In this document: one piece after another, positions 46,242 through 54,693 of the stretch
How positions within the stretch are numbered: the stretch's first letter is position 1
Layout: each line of letters opens with the position of its first letter
Source: Planomonospora parontospora
GTDB taxonomy: Bacteria > Actinomycetota > Actinomycetes > Streptosporangiales > Streptosporangiaceae
NCBI GenBank assembly: GCA_014647935.1
Contig: BMQD01000022.1
Location: forward strand, 34,974 to 98,973
Length of the DNA stretch: 64,000 nucleotides
Direction: 5' to 3'
Made by a program: the position numbers and the translations under genes
Notes under the pieces: model-generated
The model's input: only the letters and a program-made list of their open reading frames with translations
Database searches by the model: none
What the model was told of the DNA's origin: nothing

Positions 46242-47141
46242 TCATCGCTTGGGGAAGGGCCAGGCGTTGGGGCGGCAGCCGTACAGGGACTTGGTCTGCT
46301 GGAGCATGACCGGGGCGCGCCGGCCCGGTCCGGGGCAGGGCACGTGGCCGTGTCCCAGCCCGTGGCCGACCTCGTGGTTGACGACGTACTCGCGGTAGGA
46401 GGCGACATCACCGCGGTAACCCGGCACGCCCCGGTTCCACCGGACCGCGTTGATCACCGCCTGCCTGCCGTTCCAGCAGGACAGCGTGCCCTGGGTGCGC
46501 AGCGGCAGGCAGCGGCGGTCGGTCAGGGCCGGGCTGGACAGCGAGACGCGGAGCTTCGCCGGGCCGCGGGACACCCGCTTGAACCGGAAGCCCCAGCCCC
46601 GCGGGTCGTTGAGGATCCGGTGCACCTCGTCGGCGAACTCCTGCGGATCGAACGGGAGCCCGCGCTCCACCTCGACGACGTACCGGACGACCTTTCCCTG
46701 GCGCCGCGGCGGAGGCGCGGCCCCGCCGGGCACGACCGCGTAACGGCCGCTCGCGGCCCTGGGCACCCGAACCTTCTCCGGCTGCAGCCGCCCGTTGGCC
46801 AGCAGGCGGGTCCGCTGCGCCTCGGGGGCGGGCTCGGGCGGGGGAGTGGGCGTGGCGACCGCCGGGGGCGTCGCTGTCGGCGTCGCTGTCGGCAGGGCCG
46901 TCCGTGAGGCCGCCGGCGGTGTCGTCGGTGGGGGCGTCGGTGGGGGCGTCACCGCGGCTGGGGGCACCGGCGTCCCCGGAGGCGGGGGAGGAGGTCCGGA
47001 CAGGGCCCCGGGAGAGGGGGCGGGCTCGGGGAGGGGCAGGGCTGCGACCGCGCTTCCGCCGGCCAGGAGCATGGACAGGCAGCCGAAAACGAGCAGCCAC
47101 GAACGAGGCCTGCGCAGCTGATTATCTATGTTCCCGGGCAT
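46242..47141 (-). CDS. DUF3152 membrane-anchored putative zinc metalloprotease
   Basis: A 299-aa actinobacterial protein with a signal/anchor helix (SWLLVFGCLSMLLAGGSAVAA), a long Pro/Thr/Ala linker (residues about 40-105) and the DUF3152 domain. The zinc motif HEVGHGLGHGH (HExxHxxGxxH) shows a metzincin-like protease on the outer face. Four cysteines (RRCLPLRTQGTLSCW; HVPCPG; LYGCRPN) probably form disulfides. ATG 47141 is chosen. The target is unknown. Confidence 0.9.
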   Translation of the reverse strand: MPGNIDNQLRRPRSWLLVFGCLSMLLAGGSAVAALPLPEPAPSPGALSGPPPPPPGTPVPPAAVTPPPTPPPTTPPAASRTALPTATPTATPPAVATPTPPPEPAPEAQRTRLLANGRLQPEKVRVPRAASGRYAVVPGGAAPPPRRQGKVVRYVVEVERGLPFDPQEFADEVHRILNDPRGWGFRFKRVSRGPAKLRVSLSSPALTDRRCLPLRTQGTLSCWNGRQAVINAVRWNRGVPGYRGDVASYREYVVNHEVGHGLGHGHVPCPGPGRRAPVMLQQTKSLYGCRPNAWPFPKR

Positions 47142-47220
47142 AGGGCACAAACCCTATTGCCCCTCGGGTACCACCGAAAACACCGGTAACGGGCGTGTCG
47201 GAAAGGGCCCGTAGAACGGG

Positions 47221-47251
47221 ACGGCGACCGCCCGGAGAGGGCGGTCGCCGT
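47221..47251 (-). terminator. Strong hairpin terminator of the cutinase gene
   Basis: A perfect 13-bp stem ACGGCGACCGCCC / GGGCGGTCGCCGT with a 5-nt loop, about 57 bp after the cutinase stop and before the DUF3152 gene. Confidence 0.8.
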
Positions 47252-47307
47252 CGTCGTGCGTCCCGCTCGGCGCGGGCGGAGACCTCGGTGGCAGGTCTCG
47301 GGAGTGC

Positions 47308-48207
47308 CTAGTGCGGGCAGGAGGAGCGGTACTCCTCGATCTGCGTGCTGCGTCCCGGGGCGGGGCACAGGAACTGGTCGTAGCGGAGGTCGTCGTCGAC
47401 GAAGCGCTTCATCCACGCGATGCTGTACTTGGCGAGCGTGCTGTTGGAGCTGTTCGGCGCGAAGTGGCTGGCGCCGTTGAGCTCCAGGTAGGCCTTCTCC
47501 GGAGCGGAGGACAGGCTGTTGTAGAACGGCTCGGAGTGCGAGCCCACCGGGGCGACCGAGTCGTTCTCGGCACCGATGATCATCGTCGGGACCCGGACGT
47601 TCCCCCAGGACTTGTCCGTGTGCCACGGGGTGAGCGGGATGGCCGCCTGCAGGGACGGGCGGCTCTCGGCCGCCGCGAGGGTGCCGCCGCCGCCCATGGA
47701 GTGGCCCGTGACGCCGATGCGGCCGGCGTCGAGCCGGCTGCGGACCGTGAGACTGCTCTCCTCCGCCAGGTGGTCGGCCGCGGCCAGGATCTGCCGGCCC
47801 CGGCTGTCGGGCTGGTCGTAGCGGGTGATGGTGTCGATGTTGAAGACCACGAAGCCGTGCGAGGCGAGCCGCTCGGCGAGCCAGGCCATGGTGGACCTGC
47901 TCGCGGTGTAGCCCGGCGCGACGATGACGCCGCCGAAGGTGCCCTGGCTGGTGTCGGTCGGGTAGTAGATCGTCCCGCCGCCGAAGCCGCTCGCGGCGAG
48001 GGAGGAGACGGTGGTGCTGGAGACCCTGAACGGGCCGCGGGAGGACTCGAGGCTGGAGCTGGTGGGGTCCGGGCCGCGCTCGTAACCGGCGGCGGCGTGG
48101 GCGGCGGGGGCGACCGCGCCGGCGCCGCCGACGAGGGCCAGCGCCAGCGCCAGCTTGGTGAGGGTCCGGGCCCGGCGGTTCACGGGGGTCGGGGGGTGTG
48201 ACTGCAC
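47308..48207 (-). CDS. Secreted polyester hydrolase (cutinase; PET-hydrolase family)
   Basis: A 299-aa exported alpha/beta hydrolase of the actinobacterial cutinase group (TfCut2, Cut190, LCC). After the signal peptide (ending PAAHAAA) come the substrate-clamp loop [14 protein letters not shown], the DQPDSRGRQ loop, the nucleophile elbow [10 protein letters not shown], the Trp loop [12 protein letters not shown], the acid GAENDSVAP and the His in [12 protein letters not shown]. Two cysteines (FLCPAPG and RSSCPH) give the family's C-terminal disulfide. All catalytic and clamp residues are intact. It should cleave cutin and similar polyesters. GTG 48207 follows GGAG. Induction signals are unknown; an inverted repeat lies at 48335. 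Confidence 0.95.
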   Translation of the reverse strand: MQSHPPTPVNRRARTLTKLALALALVGGAGAVAPAAHAAAGYERGPDPTSSSLESSRGPFRVSSTTVSSLAASGFGGGTIYYPTDTSQGTFGGVIVAPGYTASRSTMAWLAERLASHGFVVFNIDTITRYDQPDSRGRQILAAADHLAEESSLTVRSRLDAGRIGVTGHSMGGGGTLAAAESRPSLQAAIPLTPWHTDKSWGNVRVPTMIIGAENDSVAPVGSHSEPFYNSLSSAPEKAYLELNGASHFAPNSSNSTLAKYSIAWMKRFVDDDLRYDQFLCPAPGRSTQIEEYRSSCPH

Positions 48208-48515
48208 GTCGGTTGCTCCCTGCTCGTAGGAGGGGAACCGGGTGACGGCGTCCGCGCCGGCAGCCGTCCGGTACGGAGCCGCCGGGGGCGGCCGCTCCGT
48301 GCCGTGGGGGGTTCCGCTGTTCCCCTCGAAACGTTGACAGGAAGTACTGTCGCGCTGTCAGGCACTGTGATGCATCGGTGAAATCACCTATCCAGTCCGA
48401 AACCGGGGAGATCGCCCCCTTTTTTCCGGGTCTCCGATTCGTTCGCCCGCTTTGGTCAACTGCCGGACCGCGGTGCCGATAGGGAGGAGCCAGATCTCAC
48501 GGAAGGACCACCTCC
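48208..48515. other. Divergent control region of cutinase and GGDEF-EAL genes
   Basis: About 310 bp without a gene. It contains TGACAG-N14-CTGTCA at 48335-48360, an inverted repeat that could be an operator for either gene. Nothing else stands out. Confidence 0.55.
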
Positions 48516-50930
48516 ATGCGCCAGCCACCGCGCTCGACGCTCCGGCGATCCCCGCACCGGGGCGGTGCCGAAAGCCGGGCCACGCGAGGCTGGCTGGTGT
48601 ACCTCCTGGTCGGCGGCCTGCTGGCCGTGGCCTCCCCGCTGCTGCCCGCCCTGCCGGCCGTACTGGCCCAGGCGGGGGTGCAGGGGGCGACGGTGCTGGT
48701 CATGGTCGTCATGATCCGGCGGCACGGGCTGAGCCGCCTGTGGCCGTGGCGGATGGTCATCGTCGCCGCCCTCTCCGCCTGGCTGGCGACCGCGCTGGGC
48801 TGGGCGGTCGGCTGGACGTGGCTGAAGATCCCCCAGTTGCTGCACTTCTACAACCTCTTCACCCTCTTCGCCTACCTGCTCGGGCTCGCCGCGCTGGTGC
48901 TGCTGAGCCGGCGCGGCGGCGGATCGCCCAGATCGGCGCTGCTGGACGCGGGCATCATCACCGTGGGCGCCGCCATGCCCGCGTGGACCTTCCTGCTCCA
49001 TCCCCTGCTGCACGGCGTCCACCGGGTGGACACCGATCTGGTGTTCACCGTCTCCACGCCCGTCATCGACCTGTTCATGCTGGGACTGGCGGCGCGGCTG
49101 GCGCTCGGCAAGGGGCGGGCGGCCTGGCTGGTCCTGATGAGCCTGGCCTACGGCATGGTGTTCGTCTCGGACAGCAGCCACCTGCTCAACCTGGCCGCGG
49201 GCCGCCCGGACGGCGCGCTGACCCTGGTCGCCTGGATGGCGTGGCCGGTCCTGATCGGCAGCGCGGCGCTCCACCCCAGCCTCGGGGGAGCCGCGGAGAT
49301 CGTGACGCCCGAGGTCGGCAACCGGGTGCGGGTGACCACGTTCCTGGCGCTGACCGTGATCAGCCCGCTGGTCTCGGTGGCGGGGCTCAGCCTGGCCGGC
49401 GAGGGCTTCCCCGGCCGGTTCCACGCCGAGCTGGTGATCACCGGGCTGACCGTCCTGCTCGCGGTCCTGCTGGTGGTGCGCCTCAACCTCGTCGCCAGGC
49501 TGGCCGAGGCACGCGCCGTCGAGCTGGACCGCCAGGCCGAGCAGCTCACCGCCCAGGCGGACGAGCTGTCGGCCGCGCTGCGCCGCCAGGACGTGCTCCA
49601 GCGCCGCCTGGCCCACCGCGCCGCGCACGACCCGCTCACCGGGCTGGCCAACCGAACCCTGCTCGGCGAGGTCTTGCAGGACGCGATCACCGCCCACGCC
49701 GCCCGGCCGGACACGCCCCCGCCCGCGCTGCTCCTGCTCGACCTGGACGGTTTCAAGGACGTCAACGACACCTACGGCCACCCGGTCGGCGACAGGCTCC
49801 TGACCATCGTGGCCCGCCGCCTGCGCGGCCTGATCATCGGCGACCAGGTCCTGGCCCGGCCCGGCGGCGACGAGTTCGCCGTCGTGCTGCCGGACGCCAC
49901 CGTCGAGGAGGCCCTCTCCACGGCGCAGCAGGTGCTGACCGCCGTGCAGGCCCCCTACCGCCTGGGCGAGCGCGAGCTGTACCTGACGACCAGCATCGGC
50001 GTGCTGGCCGAGGTCCCGATGGAGGGCGCCTCGGAGGCGCTGCGCGACGCCGACCTGGCCCTGTACGCGGCCAAGTCCGCGGGCAAGAACCAGGTCACCG
50101 TGTTCGACAGCGCGCTGCGCGCCGCCCGGCTGGAGCACACCCGGCTCGCCACCGGCCTGCGGCACGCCCTGGCCCGGGAGGAGCTCGCCCTGGTCTACCA
50201 GCCGGTCGTCGACCTGGCCACCGGTGACATCCGCAAGGTGGAGGCCCTGCTGCGCTGGACCCCGGCGGGCGGGTCCCCGGTCCGCCCGGACGTGTTCATC
50301 CCCATCGCCGAGGAGACGGGCCTAATCATCGACATCGGCCTGTGGGTCCTGGAGCAGGCCTGCGCCGACGCCCGCCGCTGGCACGAGGACCACGGCATCA
50401 CGGTGGCCGTCAACGTCTCGGGCCGCCAGCTGCGCGACGAGTCCTTCAGCGACGCCGTGCTGGAACTGCTCGACCGGCACGAGCTGCCCGAGCACGCGCT
50501 GACCCTGGAGATCACCGAGAGCATGCTGCTGGCCACCACCGCCGCCGAGACCCGGCGTATCGTGGAGGTCCTGGCGGGGCTGCGCGCCCACGGGGTGCGC
50601 ATCGCGCTGGACGACTTCGGCACCGGCTACTCCTCGCTGGCCTACCTGCGCACCCTCCCGGTGGACATCCTCAAGATCGACCGGTCGTTCACCACCCCGC
50701 TGACCGAGGCCGACCACCACCGGACCCGCGCCTTCACCAAGGCGATCCTGGAGCTCTCGGCCAGCCTGGGGCTCAGCACCGTCGTGGAGGGCGTCGAGTC
50801 GCGCGACCAGGCCGACGTGCTGCAGCAGATGGGCTCCCCGCTGGCCCAGGGCTACCTGTTCTCCCCGCCCGTGCCGCCCGCGCGGATCGACGACATGCTG
50901 CGGGTCACACCGTGGAAGAACGCGGCCTGA
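48516..50930 (+). CDS. Membrane-bound GGDEF-EAL protein (cyclic-di-GMP synthase/phosphodiesterase)
   Basis: An 804-aa protein with about eight or nine N-terminal membrane helices (residues 25-330), a short coiled coil (LDRQAEQLTAQADELSAALR), a GGDEF domain with the active motif RPGGDEFAVVL and an EAL domain with VEALLRW, VNVSGRQ and LDDFGTGYSSLAYL. Both active sites look complete, so it can in principle make and degrade cyclic-di-GMP; which wins is unknown. The plan matches the CdgA/RmdA-like membrane proteins of actinomycetes that affect development. ATG 48516 follows GGAAGGACC. Confidence 0.94.
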   Translation: MRQPPRSTLRRSPHRGGAESRATRGWLVYLLVGGLLAVASPLLPALPAVLAQAGVQGATVLVMVVMIRRHGLSRLWPWRMVIVAALSAWLATALGWAVGWTWLKIPQLLHFYNLFTLFAYLLGLAALVLLSRRGGGSPRSALLDAGIITVGAAMPAWTFLLHPLLHGVHRVDTDLVFTVSTPVIDLFMLGLAARLALGKGRAAWLVLMSLAYGMVFVSDSSHLLNLAAGRPDGALTLVAWMAWPVLIGSAALHPSLGGAAEIVTPEVGNRVRVTTFLALTVISPLVSVAGLSLAGEGFPGRFHAELVITGLTVLLAVLLVVRLNLVARLAEARAVELDRQAEQLTAQADELSAALRRQDVLQRRLAHRAAHDPLTGLANRTLLGEVLQDAITAHAARPDTPPPALLLLDLDGFKDVNDTYGHPVGDRLLTIVARRLRGLIIGDQVLARPGGDEFAVVLPDATVEEALSTAQQVLTAVQAPYRLGERELYLTTSIGVLAEVPMEGASEALRDADLALYAAKSAGKNQVTVFDSALRAARLEHTRLATGLRHALAREELALVYQPVVDLATGDIRKVEALLRWTPAGGSPVRPDVFIPIAEETGLIIDIGLWVLEQACADARRWHEDHGITVAVNVSGRQLRDESFSDAVLELLDRHELPEHALTLEITESMLLATTAAETRRIVEVLAGLRAHGVRIALDDFGTGYSSLAYLRTLPVDILKIDRSFTTPLTEADHHRTRAFTKAILELSASLGLSTVVEGVESRDQADVLQQMGSPLAQGYLFSPPVPPARIDDMLRVTPWKNAA

Positions 50931-51000
50931 CCGCGGCGGCCCGTGCGGCCGGGGTCCGTGCGACCGGGGTCCGCGCGGCGGGCGGGGGCGCCGCGTCCGC

Positions 51001-51240
51001 CTACGGGATCGGCGCGACCCGGGCCGTCTCCCCGCCCCGGGCGCCCCGGGTCTGGAAAGCGGTGATCTTCAGGACCACCGCGGCGGCCAGGGCGGCGCAG
51101 ATCAGAGTCGGGGCGGCGAAACCGATCTCGATCCTGGTCGCCGCGAGGTAGGCCTCCAGGTCGTCGCCGTCCGCGAAGGTCCGGTAGGCGAAGCCGGACA
51201 TCACGATGCCGATCAGCCAGAACAGCCACCACGCCCGGAC
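51001..51240 (-). pseudogene. C-terminal remnant of a DUF4328-like membrane protein
   Basis: The readable part (WWLFWLIGIVMSGFAYR, then a helix TLICAALAAAVVLKITAFQ) resembles the last two helices of DUF4328 proteins. Upstream in frame there is only a basic stretch and then a stop at about 51355, inside the Zur-box promoter; the only starts, GTG 51204 or ATG 51201, would cut the helix in half. So it is most likely a truncated gene. Confidence 0.5.
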
Positions 51241-51330
51241 CGGCCCCGCACGCCGGGCGGTGTGCGGGGTGGCGTGGCCCAGCCCGCGGCGACCGCCGGT
51301 CGCCGCGGGCTTCCGCGGGTTGGGCAGGGG

Positions 51331-51359
51331 TTGACGAAATGAAAACCATTGCCATTATC
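51331..51359 (+). promoter_or_regulatory. Zur-box-like operator overlapping a promoter
   Basis: TGAAAACCATTGCCA (51340-51354) matches 12 of 15 bases of the actinobacterial Zur box TGAAAATCATTTTCA. A second half site continues it as TTATCATTA. The site lies within a promoter with TTGACG (51331-51336) and a -10-like CATTAT (51353-51358) at 16-bp spacing. Zinc-bound Zur would block this promoter. It drives the rpmG relic and the ten-gene operon. Confidence 0.7.
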
Positions 51360-51391
51360 ATTACACGTCCCGGCCGCCCGAGAGGAACCCC

Positions 51392-51555
51392 ACGGCCGGA
51401 AAGGCACCCCGCCCCGTGATCGGACTCCGGTCCGGCGCGGGCACCGCCCGCGCCCGCGTGACCCGCGAGAACCTGCGGAACGGTCCCGACCGGCTCGCCC
51501 GCGCAAGTACGACCCCGTCATCCGCAAGCACGTTCTCCTCAAGGAGGAGCGATGA
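51392..51555 (+). pseudogene. Decayed zinc-independent ribosomal protein bL33 gene (rpmG relic)
   Basis: Translation gives RPVIGLRSGAGT, VTRENLRNGPDRLA and, in the next frame, RKYDPVIRKHVLLKEER. This is the cysteine-free form of L33 (family pattern: RPVVKLRSTAGT, VTRKNRRNDPDRL, RKYDPVVRRHV). It is broken twice: the start codon is ACG (51392) behind an intact AGAGGA ribosome site, and one base is missing near 51500. Its stop overlaps the ATP-grasp start by ATGA. Zur is known to control such paralogs in Streptomyces, which supports the Zur reading. Confidence 0.82.
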
Positions 51556-52871
51556 AAAAGGGCCTCCCACCCGACTGCCGCCCCGGTCCGTCGATACGCA
51601 CGGCCGGAGGGGACGGCACGGCCCATCTGCTGCTGATCGAGAGCTGGGTGGGGGCGATGAGCACGCTGCTGCCCCGCGCCATCCTCGATGCGGGGCACCG
51701 GTTCACCTTCCTCACCCGCGACCTGCACCATTACCTGCGCGCCGCGCCGAGCGCGCGCTCGCATCCGCTGCTGGCCGCCGACAACGTGCTGACCGCGGAG
51801 ACCAACGACCTGCCCGCGCTGCTGTCCCAGGTGGAGCGCTTGCACGACGCGCTCGGCTTCGACGGCGTCCTGTCCTCCTGCGACTACTACCTGCCCGCCG
51901 TGGCCGAGGTCGCGGCGCGCCTGGGGCTGCCCGGTCCCTCCCCGGAGGCCGTGCGGCGGGCCTGCCGCAAGGACCTCACCCGCGCCACCCTGCAGGACGC
52001 CGGGGTCCCGGGCCCGCGGTTCGCACCGGTCTCCTCCTGGGAGGAGGCCGTGCGGGCCGCGGCCGATCTGGGCTACCCCCTGGTGGTCAAACCGGTCGAC
52101 CTGTGCGCCGGGATGTACGTGCGCAAGGTGCACGACCCGGCCGAGCTGCGCACGGCCTTCCTCGCCCTGGGGGAGTTCCCCGTCAACGCGCGCGGTCAGC
52201 TGCGGACACCGGTCGTGCTGCTGGAGGAACTGCTCACCGGGCCGGAGGTCAGCGTCGAGACGGTCAGCGCGGACGGTGACGTCCACGTGGTGGGGGTGAC
52301 CGGCAAGAGCCTGGCCGGCGAGCCGTGGTTCGTCGAGAGCGGCCACGTGTTCCCCGCCGCGCTGGAGGCCGGCCTGGCCGGGCAGGTGGCGCGGACCGCG
52401 GTGGCCGCCGTGCAGGCGCTGGGCCTGGACCGGGGAGTCGCCCACACCGAACTGCGGCTCACCCCGGACGGCCCGGCGCTGATCGAGGTCAACCCGCGCC
52501 CCGCCGGCAACCGGATCACCGAGCTGGTCCGCCGGGTCACCGGCGTCGACCTGCCGATGGTCCACGCCCGGCTCGCCGCCGGGCAGCGGCCGGATCTGAC
52601 CCCTGCCGACACCGGGGTGCGCAGCGCGGCCATCGCCTTCCTGCTGCCCGAGCACGCGGGCCGGATCGCCGCCGTGCACGGCACCGACGGGCTCGCCGCC
52701 GCCCCGGACGTCGTCGACTGGTCCGTCAAGCCCGCCGGGCACCGGACGGGCGAGCCCACGAGCAACAACCACTACCTCGGCCACGTCATGGTGACCGACA
52801 CCTCCGGCGGCGGTGCCGGGGCACGGGCACAGGAGCTGGTCGCAGGCCTGAAGGTCGAGTACGAGCGGTGA
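51552..52871 (+). CDS. ATP-grasp ligase (candidate metallophore biosynthesis)
   Basis: A 439-aa ATP-grasp enzyme, the family that joins a carboxylate to an amine through an acyl phosphate. The ATP-binding segments are YPLVVKPVDLCAGMYVRKV and LLEELLTGPEVSVETV, and the metal/catalytic end is LIEVNPRPAGNRITELV. It most resembles the L-amino-acid ligase and carboxylase-like groups used to make dipeptides. ATG 51552 has AAGGAGG 4 nt upstream. It is the first intact gene of a ten-gene operon, and its stop overlaps the next start (GTGA). The substrates are unknown; amide formation between two amino acids is my inference. Confidence 0.88.
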   Translation: MKKGLPPDCRPGPSIRTAGGDGTAHLLLIESWVGAMSTLLPRAILDAGHRFTFLTRDLHHYLRAAPSARSHPLLAADNVLTAETNDLPALLSQVERLHDALGFDGVLSSCDYYLPAVAEVAARLGLPGPSPEAVRRACRKDLTRATLQDAGVPGPRFAPVSSWEEAVRAAADLGYPLVVKPVDLCAGMYVRKVHDPAELRTAFLALGEFPVNARGQLRTPVVLLEELLTGPEVSVETVSADGDVHVVGVTGKSLAGEPWFVESGHVFPAALEAGLAGQVARTAVAAVQALGLDRGVAHTELRLTPDGPALIEVNPRPAGNRITELVRRVTGVDLPMVHARLAAGQRPDLTPADTGVRSAAIAFLLPEHAGRIAAVHGTDGLAAAPDVVDWSVKPAGHRTGEPTSNNHYLGHVMVTDTSGGGAGARAQELVAGLKVEYER

Positions 52872-53653
52872 ACCTGACGACGCTCACCAAGCGGGCCCTC
52901 GCCGGAGAGCTGGGCCCCGACCCCGCCCGGGAGCGGGTCAGCACCGCCTTCACCACGCGGCAGGGAGTGCGGCACGACTCCCGCGGCCGCACCTACCGCA
53001 ACCAGGTGATCAGCCTGCGGGTCGGCCGGGCCGTGGGCTCCTGCGCGGTTGAGCCCGGCGAGGTCGCGGACGGGACCGTCGAGGAGTGCGCCGGCGCCGC
53101 GGTCGCCGACCTGCTGGCCCATCCGGCGCCGCCGGTCCGGGTGGCCGCGCTCGACGCCTACCTGATGTCGGCCCGCCCCCACCGGGGCGAGCGGGTCACC
53201 GTGCCGGCCGGGACGTCCCTGGAGAAGTCCCTGGCCCGGGCGGCGGCCGTGGTCGAGCTGCTGCCCGGCGGCGCGGACCGGGTCCTCGTGGTCGGCGTGG
53301 TCAACTCGTTGCTGCACCGCCTGCGTGAGCGGGGCGTCCGCTACGTCCCGTGCGATCTGAAAGGCGGCTCGACCGAGTGGGGCGAGCCGGTGACCGCCGA
53401 CGCCGCCGCCGCCCTCGACGGCTGCGACGCCGTGCTCGCCTCGGGGATGACCCTGGGCAACGGGAGCTTCGAGACCCTCTTGGACCACGCCCGCGTGCAC
53501 GGCAAGCCCCTGGTGATGTTCGCCCAGACGGGCAGCGCGATCCTGCCGCACTTCCTCGGCGCGGGTGTCACCGCGGTGTCGGCGGAGCCGTACCCCTTCT
53601 TCTGGCTCGACGGCGGCGACACCGTCCTCTTCCGCTACCGGGAGCAGGCATGA
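52868..53653 (+). CDS. DUF4213/DUF364 protein (putative heavy-metal chelation family)
   Basis: A 261-aa cytoplasmic protein with the DUF4213 N-terminal part (TRQGVRHDSRGRTYRNQVI) and the Rossmann-like DUF364 part (LVVGVVNSLLHRLRERGV; VLASGMTLGNGSFETLLDHA; VMFAQTGSAILPHFLG). Proteins of this family are annotated as putative heavy-metal chelators, but no enzyme activity is known. GTG 52868 overlaps the ATP-grasp stop, and its own stop overlaps the next ATG. It may handle the metal or take part in synthesis. Confidence 0.85.
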   Translation: MNLTTLTKRALAGELGPDPARERVSTAFTTRQGVRHDSRGRTYRNQVISLRVGRAVGSCAVEPGEVADGTVEECAGAAVADLLAHPAPPVRVAALDAYLMSARPHRGERVTVPAGTSLEKSLARAAAVVELLPGGADRVLVVGVVNSLLHRLRERGVRYVPCDLKGGSTEWGEPVTADAAAALDGCDAVLASGMTLGNGSFETLLDHARVHGKPLVMFAQTGSAILPHFLGAGVTAVSAEPYPFFWLDGGDTVLFRYREQA

Positions 53654-54693
53654 ACGACCTGCTGGCCCTGGTCGGCCGGACGCCCCTGGCCCGGATCACC
53701 GCCCCGCTGCCCCACCCGCACGGCGGGTTCTGGGCGAAGCTGGAAGGCCTCGGCGTCGGCGGGATGAAGGCCCGTTCCGCCGTCTCCATGCTCACCGCCG
53801 CCCGAGCCCGCGGCGAGCTGCGTCCCGGCGCCCCCGTCGTGGAGTCCACCAGCGGGACGCTCGGGATCGGGCTGGCCTTCGCCGGTCAGTGCCTGGGGCA
53901 TCCCGTGGTGCTGGTGGTCGACGACGAGCTCGAGCCGGCCATGCGCACCCTCCTGCGCGCGTACGGCGTGCGCCTGGAGGTCGTGGACCGCCCGCACCCG
54001 CGGGGCGGCTGGCAGCAGGCCCGGCTGGACCGGCTGCGCGAGCTGCTGGAGCGGCTCCCCGGGGCGTACTGGCCCGACCAGTACAACAACCCCGACAACC
54101 CCGGCGGGTACGCCTCGCTGGCGCGGGAGCTGGCCGAACGGCTCGGCCACGCCGACGTGCTGGTGTGCAGCGTGGGCACCGGCGGGCACAGCGCCGGGAT
54201 CTTCCAGGGCCTGCGCCGGTACTGGCCGGGACTGCGGCTGGTCGGGGTGGACACGGTGGGCTCCACCGTCTTCGGCCAGCCCGCGCGCCCCCGGCTCATG
54301 CGCGGCCTGGGCAGCAGCATCCACCCGCGCAACGTGGCCTACGAGCTGTTCGACGAGGTGCACTGGCTGGGCCCGGTCGAGGCCGTCGACGCCTGCCGCA
54401 GGCTGGCCCGCGAATCCTTCGTCACCGGCGGGTGGAGCACCGGCGCGGTCGCCCGGGTCGCCGCGTGGACGGCGCGTCGGGAGGCCGGCGCCGTCGTGGT
54501 CGCGGTGTTCCCCGACGGGCCGGACCGCTACCTGGGCTCGATCTTCGACGACGAGTACTGCCGGGCCCGCGGCCTGCTGGGGCGGCCGGAGGACCGGCCC
54601 GTGGAGATCGCGCATCCGCGTGCCGTCGAGGTGTCCGGCTGGGCCCGCTGCCGCACGGTGGCCGACCCCCTGCTCGCGGAGGTGCCCGCGTGA
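53650..54693 (+). CDS. PLP-dependent cysteine-synthase-family enzyme (SbnA-like)
   Basis: A 347-aa fold-type II PLP enzyme. The cofactor Lys is in GVGGMKARSA, the substrate loop is ESTSGTLGIGLA and the phosphate loop is CSVGTGGHSAG. Such enzymes replace the beta group of O-acetyl- or O-phosphoserine; SbnA in staphyloferrin B synthesis adds glutamate to O-phosphoserine on the way to 2,3-diaminopropionate. Given the operon, a beta-substituted alanine building block is more likely than cysteine. Both gene ends overlap the neighbours (ATGA and GTGA). Confidence 0.88.
   Translation: MNDLLALVGRTPLARITAPLPHPHGGFWAKLEGLGVGGMKARSAVSMLTAARARGELRPGAPVVESTSGTLGIGLAFAGQCLGHPVVLVVDDELEPAMRTLLRAYGVRLEVVDRPHPRGGWQQARLDRLRELLERLPGAYWPDQYNNPDNPGGYASLARELAERLGHADVLVCSVGTGGHSAGIFQGLRRYWPGLRLVGVDTVGSTVFGQPARPRLMRGLGSSIHPRNVAYELFDEVHWLGPVEAVDACRRLARESFVTGGWSTGAVARVAAWTARREAGAVVVAVFPDGPDRYLGSIFDDEYCRARGLLGRPEDRPVEIAHPRAVEVSGWARCRTVADPLLAEVPA

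Noticed and set aside
53650-54693. Housekeeping cysteine synthase CysK/CysM
   Set aside because: Position inside the ten-gene operon and the divergent lysine motif (GGMKARSA) argue for a specialised SbnA-like role.
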